From assembly GCA_964628055.1 (NCBI GenBank), contig CAZVNL010000026.1, positions 1 to 33,758 on the forward strand: a stretch of 33,758 nucleotides of DNA, in the 5' to 3' direction. This DNA is from CAZBEL01 sp964628055. GTDB taxonomy: Bacteria > Fidelibacterota > Marinisomatia > Marinisomatales > TCS56. Of this stretch, positions 33,722-33,758 are shown piece after piece. The translations under genes were made by a program, and so were the position numbers. The first letter of the stretch is position 1, and the number at the start of each line of letters is the position of its first letter. The notes under the pieces were generated by a model, which was not told the DNA's origin, made no database searches, and saw nothing but the letters and a program-made list of their open reading frames with translations.

Positions 33722-33758
33722 TTCCTTATTGAATTTCACCTATCTCATTAACGATACC

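Overview
This window looks like a chromosomal segment from a Gram-negative bacterium of the FCB (Fibrobacteres-Chlorobi-Bacteroidetes) superphylum. The markers are a GWxTD-domain protein, a DUF5916 outer-membrane-type protein, a receiver/PPDK-type protein, and a very large secreted protein ending in the C-terminal sorting domain 'QNYPNPFNPTTT'. That domain is used by type IX secretion cargo and is common in Neomarinimicrobiota, Calditrichota, KSB1 and Ignavibacteria. I cannot place the organism more precisely. Most genes have roughly balanced base composition. Parts of the right-hand surface-protein gene and of the decayed gene near 7 kb are visibly richer in A+T.

Layout. 1-3.1 kb holds a cut-off tRNA with anticodon CAT, a secreted GWxTD protein and glutamate dehydrogenase (gdhA). 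3.2-6.2 kb (minus strand) is a 996-residue protein with receiver-like domains fused to a PEP-synthase-type ATP-binding domain. 6.5-8.4 kb is the wreck of a secreted, probably beta-barrel protein gene, with several frameshifts and stops but an intact start and ribosome-binding site. 8.6-10.8 kb (minus) is a DUF5916 protein. 11.1-24.3 kb is a dense plus-strand run of core genes: comF, pgk, tpiA, secG, tRNA-Leu(GAG), a TPR lipoprotein-like or periplasmic protein, a HAD phosphatase, acpS, the NAD(P)HX repair enzyme, a VanZ-like protein, recN, murA, trkA and trkH. Many neighbours overlap by 1-20 nt. 24.3-27.6 kb carries an enoyl-CoA hydratase, a DUF1611 protein and enolase-superfamily epimerase pair (resembling the D-glutamate pathway proteins DgcN/DgcA), and methylmalonyl-CoA epimerase. 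27.7-28.5 kb is a membrane-anchored SUMF1-fold protein that lacks the sulfatase-activating cysteines. 28.46-28.96 kb is a non-coding island packed with several kinds of repeats. 28.96-33.6 kb (minus) is the giant beta-helix surface protein.

How the genes fit together. The central block is housekeeping: lower glycolysis (pgk, tpiA), protein export (secG), lipid and murein precursors (acpS, murA), metabolite and DNA repair (nnr, recN) and potassium uptake (trkAH). The tpiA-secG-tRNA-Leu(GAG) order matches a linkage known in Proteobacteria. The DUF1611/epimerase pair, together with gdhA elsewhere in the window, suggests an ability to recycle D-glutamate or cell-wall-derived amino acids. Two identical 8-bp palindromes exactly 40 bp apart lie just upstream of that pair. 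No phage, transposase, CRISPR array or defence system was recognised.
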